Source: Bradyrhizobium sp.
Lineage (GTDB): Bacteria; Pseudomonadota; Alphaproteobacteria; Rhizobiales; Xanthobacteraceae
Length of the DNA: 34,263 nt
Reading direction: 5' to 3'
Assembly: GCF_030693485.1 (NCBI RefSeq)
Contig: NZ_JAUYAN010000080.1
Span: forward strand, 1 to 34,263
A program made the translations under genes and the position numbers. Positions 1-7,983 of this stretch are shown in pieces (the stretch's first letter is position 1; each line of letters begins with the position of its first letter). A model generated the notes under the pieces. It was not told the DNA's origin and did no database searches. It saw nothing but the letters and a program-made list of their open reading frames with translations.

Positions 1-1314
1 GGCGAGACCGCCGGCGGCGACCAGACCCGAGATCACATAGGGAAGTCCCGCGATCTCCGGCGTGGAGAGCACGATCACGTCGGTGTTGATCACGAAATCC
101 TGCAGCCTGACCACACCGGGATGACCCGCAATGGCTTTACAGGCGGCGATGATCGCATCGATGTTGGCCGCATTCTTGCCGCAGATCTGGATCAGCCCGA
201 GTTCACCCCAGCTGAAAATCCAGGGTTTGAGCGCGCTGACATTGGCACCGATGATGTTGGTGTAGACTTCGAGCTTCGAGAACGCCGCATAGGCCGGCGC
301 CGAGAAGTACAGCAGGAAGATGAACAGCAGCGACCAAGCCACCGACTGGCGCGCCTCACGCACCGACGGGGTGGTGAAGTAGCGCATCAGGATATGCGGC
401 AACGAAGCCGTACCGACCATCATGCACATGATGATCGCGAAGAAGTTCAACGGGCTGTAGTTGATGAAGGGCTGGATGTGCGGTTTGAGGCCTGCCACCG
501 TCGCAAGGCCGTTTGCTATCATCTGCTGCTCGCGCGCCGTGATCTCCGCGATCGCCTGCCCATAAGTGAGCTCGGGAATCGGTATTCCGTACTTTTTGGT
601 CGACAGGATCACGATAGGGGTCAAATAGGCGATGATCAGCACGACGTATTGTGCGATCTGCGTCCAGGTCACCGCCCGCATCCCGCCCAGCATGGCGCAG
701 AGCAGAATTCCGACCAGGCCCGCAAACACCGCGAGCTCGAAATTCATCCCGAGGAATCGGGAGGCAATGAGGCCGGTGCCGTAGATCTGCGCCGTCACAT
801 AAGTGAAGGAGCAGGCGACCAGCACGATCACGCCGAGCGCCCGGGCGAAGTTGCCGCCATACCGGAACGACAGGAAGTCAGGCACCGTATAGGCGCCGAA
901 CTTGCGCAGGTACGGCCCGATCAGGATCGACACCAGCACGAATCCGCCGGTCCAACCCAACACCCATGCAAGTCCGTCATAGCCAAGCAGGAACAGGGTG
1001 CCGGCCATGCCGACGAACGACGCTGCCGACATCCAGTCGGCGCCGGTCGCCATGCCGTTGTAGAAGGCCGGCACGCGCCGTCCGGCGACGTAGTACTCCG
1101 AGACTTCCGCGGTCCGCGTCATCACGCCGATGATGGCGTAAACGGCGAGTGTGAAGAACACGAACAGGTAGCCGAGGATCTTGTTCGGTACACCCATCTG
1201 CTCCATTACCGCGAGCAGAATGATGAATGCGATGAATCCGCCGGTATAGGTGCCATACATCTTGCCCAGATTCTTGATGAAGTCCGAGCTGCTGGCAGAG
1301 CTTTGCGTAGCCAT
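1..1314 (-). CDS. Sodium:solute symporter, acetate-permease (VC_2705) type, C-terminus cut by window edge
   Basis: This is an inner-membrane transporter of the SSS/SLC5 family, expected to import acetate or another short carboxylate with Na+. The visible 438 codons begin MATQSSASSSDFIKNLGKMY and run open to base 1, so the last part of a roughly 600-residue protein is missing. Several hydrophobic segments follow, with SSS-like stretches such as YYVAGRRVPAFYNGMATGAD (the substrate/Na+ core) and ADWMSAASFVGMAG. The ATG at 1314 is preceded by GGGAGGAAG six bases upstream, a strong ribosome site. It sits 14 bases after the DUF4212 gene, the usual partner order, so the two are co-transcribed. The substrate is inferred from the family: pyruvate, lactate or other carboxylates are also possible. 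Confidence 0.9.
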   Translation of the reverse strand, partial: MATQSSASSSDFIKNLGKMYGTYTGGFIAFIILLAVMEQMGVPNKILGYLFVFFTLAVYAIIGVMTRTAEVSEYYVAGRRVPAFYNGMATGADWMSAASFVGMAGTLFLLGYDGLAWVLGWTGGFVLVSILIGPYLRKFGAYTVPDFLSFRYGGNFARALGVIVLVACSFTYVTAQIYGTGLIASRFLGMNFELAVFAGLVGILLCAMLGGMRAVTWTQIAQYVVLIIAYLTPIVILSTKKYGIPIPELTYGQAIAEITAREQQMIANGLATVAGLKPHIQPFINYSPLNFFAIIMCMMVGTASLPHILMRYFTTPSVREARQSVAWSLLFIFLLYFSAPAYAAFSKLEVYTNIIGANVSALKPWIFSWGELGLIQICGKNAANIDAIIAACKAIAGHPGVVRLQDFVINTDVIVLSTPEIAGLPYVISGLVAAGGLA

Positions 1315-1328
1315 GGTCTCTTCCTCCC

Positions 1329-1607
1329 TCAATCGTCTTCGGCAAAGCCGAATTCACGGTCAATCTTGTCCTGCTGTTTTGCGAACATGAACAGCATGAC
1401 GACGAAGACGATCAACGATCCCTGCGCGGCCATGTAGAAGCCGAGCGGGAAGTTGAGGATCGGAATGGTGATCTTGTTGAGCGGCACCACGAACATGTGG
1501 ATGACGAAGCCGAAGAAGAACCAGACCCCGAGATGCATAAACATCAGGCGTGATGTCTTGCTCCAGTGAGCTTCTTCTCGTTCTTTCATGGTTGCGGATT
1601 CAGGCAT
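1329..1607 (-). CDS. DUF4212 protein, putative small subunit of the sodium:solute symporter
   Basis: A 92-residue membrane protein with two hydrophobic segments (about residues 25-45 and 53-78), followed by an acidic tail ending FGFAEDD. This matches DUF4212, the small protein that regularly precedes VC_2705-type symporters and is thought to be their accessory subunit. The N-terminus contains the family-like stretch HWSKTSRLM. The start at 1607 is supported by GAGGAGG about 11 bases upstream. The alternative internal Met (MKEREE) has no ribosome site. The symporter gene follows after a 14-base gap on the same strand. Confidence 0.9.
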   Translation of the reverse strand: MPESATMKEREEAHWSKTSRLMFMHLGVWFFFGFVIHMFVVPLNKITIPILNFPLGFYMAAQGSLIVFVVMLFMFAKQQDKIDREFGFAEDD

Positions 1608-1709
1608 GAGTTACAAATCCTCCTCAAAATACCGGGCAGCAATGCACCGGATTGATGATCGAGGGGAATGCAAATCCCTTCAGCGCGGCGCCCCCCTTGC
1701 CGCTGCCCC

Positions 1710-1728
1710 AACCGGTCTTGCGCCGGTT
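1710..1728. promoter_or_regulatory. Inverted repeat AACCGG-N7-CCGGTT in the divergent promoter region
   Basis: Perfect six-base arms separated by seven bases, midway between the leftward symporter operon and the rightward gene at 1898. A second short palindrome, GGAACGGTTCC, lies at 1753-1763, and a perfect TATAAT on the minus strand lies at 1775-1770. Together these could be an operator and a -10 element for the symporter operon. No clear -35 is visible. The binding factor is unknown; the LuxR-type regulator at 4857 is one candidate by proximity only. Confidence 0.35.
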
Positions 1729-1897
1729 TGGAGACGTTGAAGGCTAACACCAGGAACGGTTCCGGCTTTATTATACTTTCGGGGCATACAAAAATGTTGC
1801 AACTGCGAAGCGATCCGACGCTCAAAACATTAAGCTTGGCAGATGCCGGATAAGCTGGCGAACTGGCTGGGGGTCCATCCAGCTGGAAAAGACGGCG

Positions 1898-2521
1898 ATG
1901 AAGCTGTTCGGAAATTTGTTTCGCTCCCGCCCGCCGGTTAGCGGCCGGGAGGCGCTGGCCGACTTCATCGACTCGCAGTCGGCCTTCATCGTGCAAAAGG
2001 GAATCTACGAGTACTCGCGCGCACGCGCCGGTCACTACGCAAAGGTTCTGTTTGACGAGGAGGGGTTTGCACAATCCGTCGAGCACGCTCGCTGGCAGGC
2101 ATTTCCGCTGGGCCTGTCGATGCTGGGCGAAATGGTCAACGGGGTGCTGGCTTCCCAAGCCGACGGTATACAGCGCCGGCAGATTCTTGACCAACTGATC
2201 AACGTCGTTCTTTCGGTGTTCGACCGCTATCCGGTACCTCCCTCGATCGGAGAAGCTGGCTGGCTTGATATGCGTCGCGAACTTGCGCATCGGCTTGACA
2301 TGGCCGGAGGGCATGCGCCCAAGCGCGTGATGGATATTCCAGATCCGCTGGCGGAAGCCTATTTCGCCATGATGCCGATCCACGAAAAGCTGCGCGGACG
2401 GGACTTCCAGACCACCCGCAATTATCTCCGCGTCAGCCTGTGCAACATCCACGACGAATTGATCTCGCGCATGGACCGGGCCGCGGTTCAGCGCGCATTG
2501 ATCGGGGATGCGGCGGCATAA
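1898..2521 (+). CDS. Conserved hypothetical protein, soluble, mainly helical
   Basis: A 207-residue protein starting MKLFGNLFRSRPPVSGREAL, with no signal peptide or membrane segment. Its composition suggests an all-helical fold. I do not recognise a characterised family. It is divergent from the symporter operon and lies 31 bases upstream of the exonuclease-CBS-nucleotidyltransferase gene on the same strand, so it is probably the first gene of that operon and may be a partner of the signalling protein. The ribosome site before the ATG is weak (GAAAAG). Function is not assigned. Confidence 0.8.
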   Translation: MKLFGNLFRSRPPVSGREALADFIDSQSAFIVQKGIYEYSRARAGHYAKVLFDEEGFAQSVEHARWQAFPLGLSMLGEMVNGVLASQADGIQRRQILDQLINVVLSVFDRYPVPPSIGEAGWLDMRRELAHRLDMAGGHAPKRVMDIPDPLAEAYFAMMPIHEKLRGRDFQTTRNYLRVSLCNIHDELISRMDRAAVQRALIGDAAA

Positions 2522-2552
2522 CCTTCAGGTCGCGGCGGGTTGGGAGGGCGCG

Positions 2553-4685
2553 ATGGACTGGACGGGTGGCGGCGCACCGCTTTTGTCGCTCGATGCCGTT
2601 GTCATCGACACCGAAACCACCGGGCTCGATCCGCGCAAGGCGCGGGTGATCGAGCTTGCCGGAGTCCGGCTGTCCGGCGGCAAGCTCGCGGGTGAGGGCG
2701 CGTTTCGCCAATTGCTGCGGCCGGGCCGTGAAAAGATCCCGGCGGAGACGACGCGCATTCACGGCATCGACGATGCCATGGTGGCGCAGTCGCCGCCGTT
2801 CGCGGATGTCTGGCCGGATTTCCACAGGTTTCTCGGCCAGGCCATGGTGATCGGGCACACGGTCGGGTTCGACCTGGCGATACTGAAGCGCGAATGCGAC
2901 CTTGCCGGCCTGCCATGGCAGCGGCCGCGCACGCTCGATACCCGACTGCTGGCGCAGATCGCAGCACCCGAACTGGCCGGCTATACATTGGAGAACCTCG
3001 CCGTCTGGCTGGGCGTGGTCGCCGCCGACCGGCATTCCGCGCTCGGCGATGCGACAACCACGGCGCGGGTGTTTCTGGCGCTGGTGCCGAAGCTGCGCGA
3101 CCATGGCATCCGCACCATTGCCGAAGCCGAACGGGCCTGCCTCGCCCTCACTTCCGTGCTCGACGGTCAGGCGCAGAGCGGCTGGATCGAGGCCGTCGAG
3201 GCTCCGTCGCGCACCGACGCGGAACGGAGCCTGAAACGCTTCGACAGCTACGCCTACCGGCACCGCAATCGCGACATCATGCGGGTGCCTCCCATGTTCG
3301 TGGAATCCGGCGCGTCGGTCCACGACGTACTCGCGCGGCTGGCTGGCGAGAGGGTATCTTCGGTCTTTGTGGCGCCGTCCGCCGCGTCGGCCGGCGTCAA
3401 GGCGGCGGAGGCGGGCATTGTCACGGAGCGCGACCTGCTGCGCGCGATCGCCCGGTTCGGCGCCGCCGCGCTCGATCTGCCGGTCGGGCAGATCATGAGC
3501 CGGCCGCTGGCGGCGGTTCCGGCGGATGCCTTCGTCTATCGCGCCATCGGCCGCATGAATCGCCTGAAGACCCGCCATCTCGGCGTGGTTGACGATGAAG
3601 GCTGCGTGGTCGGCGCCTTGTCCGCGCGAGACCTGCTGCGCCTGCGCGCCGGCGAAGCAATATCGCTTGGCGACGAGATCGACGACGCGGCGGACGCGCC
3701 AGCACTGGCGGTGGCATGGGCAAAATTGCCGCGGGTCGCCGAATCGCTGCTGGCGGAAGGATTGTCAGGCCGCGACATCGCGGAAGTGATCTCGCGCGAA
3801 CTCGGTGCGCTCACCAGGCAGGCCGCCGTGATCGCCGAGCGGATTTTGCGCGAGAGCGGCCACGGCGGACCGCCCTGCGGCTATGCCATGATCGTGCTCG
3901 GATCGGCCGGACGCGGTGAAAGCCTGCTGGCGATGGACCAGGACAATGCCGTGATTTTCGAACGCGGCGATCCGGACGGCGAGGAGGATCGCTGGTTTGC
4001 GATGCTCGGAACCCATGTCGCGGATATCCTGCATCAGGTCGGCGTGCACTATTGCAAGGGTGGTGTCATGGCCAGCAACGCGCCATGGCGCGGCTCGGTT
4101 GCGACCTGGCGGCACCGGGTCGGACACTGGATCACGCGCTCCAGGCCAGCGGATCTGCTGTCGGTCGATATTTTTTTCGACTTGCGGGCCGTGCACGGAG
4201 ATGGCGGTCTCGCCGGACTCGTCAGACAGGCCGCTTTCGACGCAGCCAGGGGTCAAACCGCGTTCGCCAAGCTGCTGGTCGATGGCGTCCGCGTTCCCGC
4301 GAGCCTGAAGCTTTTCGGCGGCATCCGGACCGAAGCTGGCCGCATCGATCTCAAGGCGGCCGGGCTGTTCGGTCTGGTCGCCGCGGCGCGTGCGCTGGCG
4401 ATCCGCTACCATGTGAAGGAACGATCGACACCAGCGCGATTGGCCGGCGTGAAAGCACTCGTTCACGTCAGCCAGAGCGATCTCGATGCGCTTGACCATG
4501 CCCAAAGCGTATTTCTCGATCTCATTCTGTCGCAGCAGGTCGAGGATATCGCCCTCGGGATCCCGCCTTCCAACGCCGTTTCGGTGAAGCGATTGTCGGC
4601 GCGCGAGCGTGATCGTTTGCATGCGGCGCTTCGAGCGGTTACCGCTATCGATGCACTGACCCGCGATCTGTTGTTCAAGGAGTGA
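2553..4685 (+). CDS. DEDDh exonuclease - CBS pair - DUF294 nucleotidyltransferase fusion protein
   Basis: A 710-residue cytosolic signalling-type protein with three modules. Residues about 14-180 form a DnaQ/PolC-like 3'-5' exonuclease: D19 and E21 in VVIDTETTGLD, GHTVGFD near 101-107, and HSALGDA near 160-166, so all DEDDh residues appear present. Residues about 235-370 are two CBS domains, which usually bind adenine nucleotides. From about 445 there is a DUF294 nucleotidyltransferase core with GSAGRGE and the metal-binding DQD a few residues later, followed by the DUF294 C-terminal helical domain (about 555-705). The ATG at 2553 has GGGAGG seven bases upstream. An earlier in-frame ATG at 2508 would overlap the preceding gene and lacks such a site. 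Related CBS-DUF294 and exonuclease proteins are known as separate neighbours of VC_2705 symporters; here they are one chain. The chemical role is unknown. Confidence 0.88.
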   Translation: MDWTGGGAPLLSLDAVVIDTETTGLDPRKARVIELAGVRLSGGKLAGEGAFRQLLRPGREKIPAETTRIHGIDDAMVAQSPPFADVWPDFHRFLGQAMVIGHTVGFDLAILKRECDLAGLPWQRPRTLDTRLLAQIAAPELAGYTLENLAVWLGVVAADRHSALGDATTTARVFLALVPKLRDHGIRTIAEAERACLALTSVLDGQAQSGWIEAVEAPSRTDAERSLKRFDSYAYRHRNRDIMRVPPMFVESGASVHDVLARLAGERVSSVFVAPSAASAGVKAAEAGIVTERDLLRAIARFGAAALDLPVGQIMSRPLAAVPADAFVYRAIGRMNRLKTRHLGVVDDEGCVVGALSARDLLRLRAGEAISLGDEIDDAADAPALAVAWAKLPRVAESLLAEGLSGRDIAEVISRELGALTRQAAVIAERILRESGHGGPPCGYAMIVLGSAGRGESLLAMDQDNAVIFERGDPDGEEDRWFAMLGTHVADILHQVGVHYCKGGVMASNAPWRGSVATWRHRVGHWITRSRPADLLSVDIFFDLRAVHGDGGLAGLVRQAAFDAARGQTAFAKLLVDGVRVPASLKLFGGIRTEAGRIDLKAAGLFGLVAAARALAIRYHVKERSTPARLAGVKALVHVSQSDLDALDHAQSVFLDLILSQQVEDIALGIPPSNAVSVKRLSARERDRLHAALRAVTAIDALTRDLLFKE

Positions 4686-4856
4686 TCCGGGAAGATTGTT
4701 GCGATGCACAACGGGCAGGTTACCCGGTTTGCGGCGTGGTGACATTGTGCGCTTGCATGCGACCGTCGGTCAGACGACAATCACCTCGAAACTCGCTTGG
4801 CAGGCTTTCTCACAAAGCGGTCAAGGGTTTGCCACAACCGCCTCACAAGAAAATCC

Positions 4857-5531
4857 ATGACCGCCGCTGCCAGCACGCATCTCGTCATCGCCGATGACCA
4901 TCCGCTGTTTCGCGACGCCTTGCGACAGGCGGTCGCCAGCGTCGTGCCGTCGGCAAGGATCGGCGAAGCCGGTTCCTTCGACGAATTGACCGCGCTGCTG
5001 GAGCGGGATTCCGACGTCGATCTGGTGCTGCTCGATCTGACCATGCCGGGAATCAGCGGCTTCTCCGGCCTGATTTACCTGCGTGCACAGTATCCCGCGA
5101 TCCCCGTGGTGATCGTCTCGGCCAGCGACGATGGCGCCACCATCCGCCGTTCGATGGATTTCGGCGCCTCCGGCTTCATTCCCAAGCGGTTCGGGGTCGA
5201 TACGCTGCGTGACGCCATCGTCAAGATCATGGAAGGCGACGTCTGGATCCCGCCGGACACCGATCTCACCTCCGCCGCCGACCCCGATATGACGCGGCTG
5301 CGCGACCGGCTGGTGACGCTGACCCCGCAGCAAGTGAGGGTGCTGATGATGCTGTCGGAAGGTCTGCTCAACAAGCAGATCGCCTACGAACTCGGCGTGT
5401 CGGAGGCGACCATCAAGGCGCATGTGTCGGCGATCCTGCAAAAGCTGGGCGTCGAGAGCCGCACCCAGGCCGTGATCGCCGCCGCCAGAATTTCCGGCGG
5501 CCAGTGGCGGCAAGCCACGCCATCGGCATAA
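4857..5531 (+). CDS. LuxR/NarL-family response regulator, CrbR-like
   Basis: A 224-residue two-component regulator. The receiver domain (about residues 8-125) has the acidic pair D13/D14 in IADDHPLF, phospho-acceptor D60 in LVLLDLTMPG and conserved K110 in GFIPK. A GerE/LuxR helix-turn-helix fills residues about 154-215 (LTPQQVRVLMMLSEG, then NKQIAYELGVSEATIKAHV). The start chosen is the ATG directly before TAAASTHL; a longer frame from 4797 adds residues with no receiver homology. No kinase gene adjoins it. The only sensor in the window is the SLC5-type hybrid kinase at 13577-17089. By analogy with CrbS/CrbR it may control acetate-use genes, including the nearby symporter (inference). Confidence 0.9.
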   Translation: MTAAASTHLVIADDHPLFRDALRQAVASVVPSARIGEAGSFDELTALLERDSDVDLVLLDLTMPGISGFSGLIYLRAQYPAIPVVIVSASDDGATIRRSMDFGASGFIPKRFGVDTLRDAIVKIMEGDVWIPPDTDLTSAADPDMTRLRDRLVTLTPQQVRVLMMLSEGLLNKQIAYELGVSEATIKAHVSAILQKLGVESRTQAVIAAARISGGQWRQATPSA

Positions 5532-5637
5532 CGGACCGGCCCGGCGGCCTGAAACGGTCACGCCGGGTGGTCAGCCGTTGCTTTGCTGGTATTGTGCATC
5601 GTCGGCACACCCGGATGCCGCATTACGGGAGGACGCC

Positions 5638-5850
5638 ATGGCCTATTTTCAAAGAAGGATGGACGGCATCGAGCGGGGAGGCAAGATTGCCGCCGACGTA
5701 TTCTGTGTCCTGCTGCTGGGAGTCATGGCGCTGGGATGCCTCGGCATTTTGTCCGGTATCATCGCCAGCGTGCTGGTTGTACTGGGAGTGCTGACCATCG
5801 ATTATTTCACGGCTGATCCCGACGACCATGTCGCCGGCGTCATTCGATAG
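5638..5850 (+). CDS. Small membrane protein at the head of the Mrp operon
   Basis: A 70-residue protein starting MAYFQRRMDGIERGGKIAAD, with a long hydrophobic stretch over residues about 20-57 that probably forms one or two membrane helices, and an acidic end (DPDDHVAGVIR). The ATG has GGGAGG five bases upstream. It ends just before mrpE and runs in the same direction, so it is likely the first gene of the antiporter operon. I do not recognise the family. It could be an accessory subunit, as small membrane proteins are common in Mrp/Mbh complexes. Confidence 0.65.
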   Translation: MAYFQRRMDGIERGGKIAADVFCVLLLGVMALGCLGILSGIIASVLVVLGVLTIDYFTADPDDHVAGVIR

Positions 5851-5902
5851 GGCCACCTCGGCGGCGGGACCGCGCCGGCTGAATTGCGACGGGGGGATGG
5901 AG

Positions 5903-6376
5903 ATGCGGTACGTTAGCCTGGCGGGCCTGCTGTTCGCTTTCTGGCTCGCGCTGTCCGGGCACTACACGCCCATGCTGGTCACGGCCGGCGTGGTGTGCGC
6001 GGTGGCGTGCGTCTTCGCCGCCATCCGCATGCGCGTCGCCGATCCGGAAGGACATCCGATCGAATTGTTCCGGGGCGCGATCACCTATTTCCCCTGGCTG
6101 TTTTGGGAGATCGCCAAGTCCGGCTGGAGCGTAACCAGGGTCATCCTGCACCCGAGCCTGCCGATCTCGCCCACCATGACGGTGGTGCGGGCCAGCCAGA
6201 AAACCGCGGCCGGGATGGCGACCTACGCCAACTCGATCACGCTCACGCCGGGCACGATGACCGTGGGGGTGAGCGGCGACGAATTCACCATTCACGCGCT
6301 GGTGCGCGACGGCGCCATTGATCTCGAGGGTGGCGGGATGGACCGCCGCGTCAGCCAGTTCGAAGGCGCCGCATGA
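5903..6376 (+). CDS. mrpE: Cation:proton antiporter subunit E (MrpE/MnhE)
   Basis: A 157-residue subunit of the multi-protein Mrp antiporter in the inner membrane. The N-terminus has two hydrophobic helices (about residues 4-42). They are followed by the family stretch FPWLFWEIAKSGWSVTRVIL and a soluble C-terminal part containing NSITLTPGTMTVGV, typical of MnhE. The ATG at 5903 is preceded by GGGGGG at a good distance. Two other in-frame ATGs upstream are less well placed. Its stop overlaps the mrpF start (ATGA), indicating translational coupling. Confidence 0.9.
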   Translation: MRYVSLAGLLFAFWLALSGHYTPMLVTAGVVCAVACVFAAIRMRVADPEGHPIELFRGAITYFPWLFWEIAKSGWSVTRVILHPSLPISPTMTVVRASQKTAAGMATYANSITLTPGTMTVGVSGDEFTIHALVRDGAIDLEGGGMDRRVSQFEGAA

Positions 6377-6657
6377 TGTTTGCTGCCGCGGCTGCCGCCA
6401 TTCTCGTCGCTCTGGCCCTCGCGATCACGCGCGCGATCAAGGGGCCGACGGTGTTCGACCGGGTGCTCGCGGGCAATTCCGTGGGCACGCTGGCGATCAT
6501 GCTGCTCGCGGTCGTCGGCTTCCTGACCGAACGTCCCGAATTCCTCGACATCGGGCTGACTTACGGCCTGCTCAATCTCATCGGCACCCTCTCGGTGCTG
6601 AAGTTCTTCCGCCATGGCGACCTCGCCTACGACGTCGATAGCGAGCCGAAATCATGA
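6373..6657 (+). CDS. mrpF: Cation:proton antiporter subunit F (MrpF/MnhF)
   Basis: A 94-residue protein with three predicted membrane helices and the family motif GPTVFDRVLAGNSVG, including the conserved Asp. The length is normal for MrpF. It overlaps mrpE by four bases and mrpG by four bases (ATGA at both junctions), so it is made from the same polycistronic mRNA. MrpF is a small core subunit that lies near MrpA/MrpG in the antiporter complex (family knowledge). Confidence 0.92.
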   Translation: MMFAAAAAAILVALALAITRAIKGPTVFDRVLAGNSVGTLAIMLLAVVGFLTERPEFLDIGLTYGLLNLIGTLSVLKFFRHGDLAYDVDSEPKS

Positions 6658-7019
6658 GGTTGGCCGTCGAGATTGCCAGCTGGGGGTTTATGCTCCTTGG
6701 AAGTTTCTTCACGCTGGTGGGGGCGTTCGGGCTGGTGCGCATGCCGGAGGTCTTCACCCGCATGCATGCGGCCAGCGTCACGGACACGCTCGGCGTCGGC
6801 TTTTTGATCTTTGGCATGTGCCTGCAGGCCGGCTTCGGCCTGGTGTCGCTGAAACTGCTGTTTCTGCTCGCCCTGTTCTTCTTCACGGCCCCCGTCGTGA
6901 CGCACGCCCTCGCGCAGGCCTGCCTGCATGAAGGCATCAAGCCGCAGCTGGCGGAAGATCGCCGCGGCATGACCGGCGCCCGGCCGACCGATCCTGACGA
7001 CGGGAGGCAGCCATCATAA
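6654..7019 (+). CDS. mrpG: Cation:proton antiporter subunit G (MrpG/MnhG)
   Basis: A 121-residue subunit with three hydrophobic segments and the family signature GLVRMPEVFTRMHAASVTDT followed by LGVGFL. A polar tail of about 30 residues after the last helix is longer than in many MrpG proteins. It starts in an ATGA overlap with mrpF. Its TAA stop overlaps the probable ATA start of the next gene. Confidence 0.92.
   Translation: MRLAVEIASWGFMLLGSFFTLVGAFGLVRMPEVFTRMHAASVTDTLGVGFLIFGMCLQAGFGLVSLKLLFLLALFFFTAPVVTHALAQACLHEGIKPQLAEDRRGMTGARPTDPDDGRQPS
7002..7018 (+). promoter_or_regulatory. Ribosome site GGGAGG with non-standard ATA start
   Basis: GGGAGG at 7002-7007 is followed by eight bases and then ATA (7016-7018), which overlaps the mrpG TAA stop by two bases. 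No ATG, GTG or TTG exists between the in-frame stop TGA at 6995-6997 and a GTG at 7058 that lies inside the first membrane helix. ATC at 7013 is an alternative start. The site decides the start of the MbhDE-like gene. Confidence 0.6.
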
Positions 7020-7570
7020 CTCTCATCAACACGGTACTGCTGACGCTGCTTGCCGTCGTGACCATCGCCATCGTCCGGCAACGCAGCCTGTTCGGCGTCG
7101 TCATTCTCGCCAGCATCTACAGCTTCCTGATGGCGAGCGTGCTGATCGTGCTCGACGCCGTTGATGTCGCGATGACCGAGGCGTCGGTCGGCGCCGGCGT
7201 GTCGACGGTGCTGTTGCTGGCGACCCTGCACCTCGTCAAGACCACCGAGATGAACCAGGTCCGTCCCCATCTGCTGCCGCTGTTCGTCTCGCTCGGCACC
7301 GGCGCCGTGCTGGTCTGGGGCACTTTGGTGCTGCCGCCGTTCGGCACCCCCGATGCCGCGATCCACAAGCACGTCGCGCCACGCTACCTCGCTGATTCGA
7401 TCAAGGAGACCAACGTTCCGAACGTGGTGACGTCGGTTCTGGCCGACTACCGCGGCTACGATACGCTCGGCGAGACCACGGTGATCTTCACCGCCGGCAT
7501 CGGCGTCATGCTGCTGCTGCGCAAGGCGCGGCGGCGGAACCGTCGCGACGACGCGGAGACATCGCAATGA
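7016..7570 (+). CDS. MrpA C-terminal-like subunit (DUF4040/MbhD plus MbhE domains)
   Basis: A protein of about 184 residues matching the C-terminal part of MrpA. The first 75 residues form a DUF4040/MbhD domain (VDVAMTEASVGAGVSTVLLL), and the remainder is MbhE-like (NVPNVVTSVLADYRGYDTLG). In canonical Mrp operons these are fused to the large NuoL-like MrpA; here they are a separate gene, as in Mbh complexes. The usual first helix is encoded from 7016 onward (ITLINTVLLTLLAVV), so the standard start GTG at 7058 would truncate it. The likely start is ATA at 7016, preceded by GGGAGG. The ATGA overlap with mrpB at the 3' end keeps it in the operon. Confidence 0.85.
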   Translation: MTLINTVLLTLLAVVTIAIVRQRSLFGVVILASIYSFLMASVLIVLDAVDVAMTEASVGAGVSTVLLLATLHLVKTTEMNQVRPHLLPLFVSLGTGAVLVWGTLVLPPFGTPDAAIHKHVAPRYLADSIKETNVPNVVTSVLADYRGYDTLGETTVIFTAGIGVMLLLRKARRRNRRDDAETSQ

Positions 7571-7983
7571 GTTACGATCTCGTTCTGCGTGTCGGCACCA
7601 AGCTGATCCTGCCGTTCATTCTGCTGTTCGCGCTTTACGTCCAGTTCCACGGCGATTACGGGCCGGGCGGCGGCTTCCAGGCCGGCGTCATTGCGGCCAG
7701 CATGGTGATCCTGCTGGCGATCACCTGCGGTCTCGATCTGGCGCATCGTATCGCGCCGCAGGCCATGGTCCAGCGCATGGTCCCGCTCGGCGTGCTGATC
7801 TATGCGGGGACGGGGGTTGCCGGGATCCTGATGGGCAAGAACTATCTCGACTATTCGGTGCTCGCCCAGAACTCCGCGAGCGGACACGAGCTCGGCATAT
7901 TCCTGGTCGAGGCAGGCGTCCTGATCACAGTGGCCGGCACCATGACGTCCCTGTTCTATGCCTTTGTCGAGCGGGGCCGCTGA
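7567..7983 (+). CDS. mrpB: Cation:proton antiporter subunit B (MrpB/MnhB)
   Basis: A 138-residue membrane protein with four predicted helices. The MnhB signature FHGDYGPGGGFQAGVI is present at about residues 28-43. Length and helix layout are normal. It overlaps the MbhDE-like gene by ATGA and touches mrpC through a TGATG junction. MrpB is a structural subunit of the antiporter complex. Confidence 0.93.
   Translation: MSYDLVLRVGTKLILPFILLFALYVQFHGDYGPGGGFQAGVIAASMVILLAITCGLDLAHRIAPQAMVQRMVPLGVLIYAGTGVAGILMGKNYLDYSVLAQNSASGHELGIFLVEAGVLITVAGTMTSLFYAFVERGR

Noticed and set aside
121..1437. A 438-codon plus-strand frame
   Set aside because: It is antisense to the symporter, whose minus-strand frame shows clear SSS helices and a strong ribosome site.
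2433..3578. A 381-codon minus-strand frame
   Set aside because: It is antisense to the exonuclease-CBS region and has no recognisable domain.
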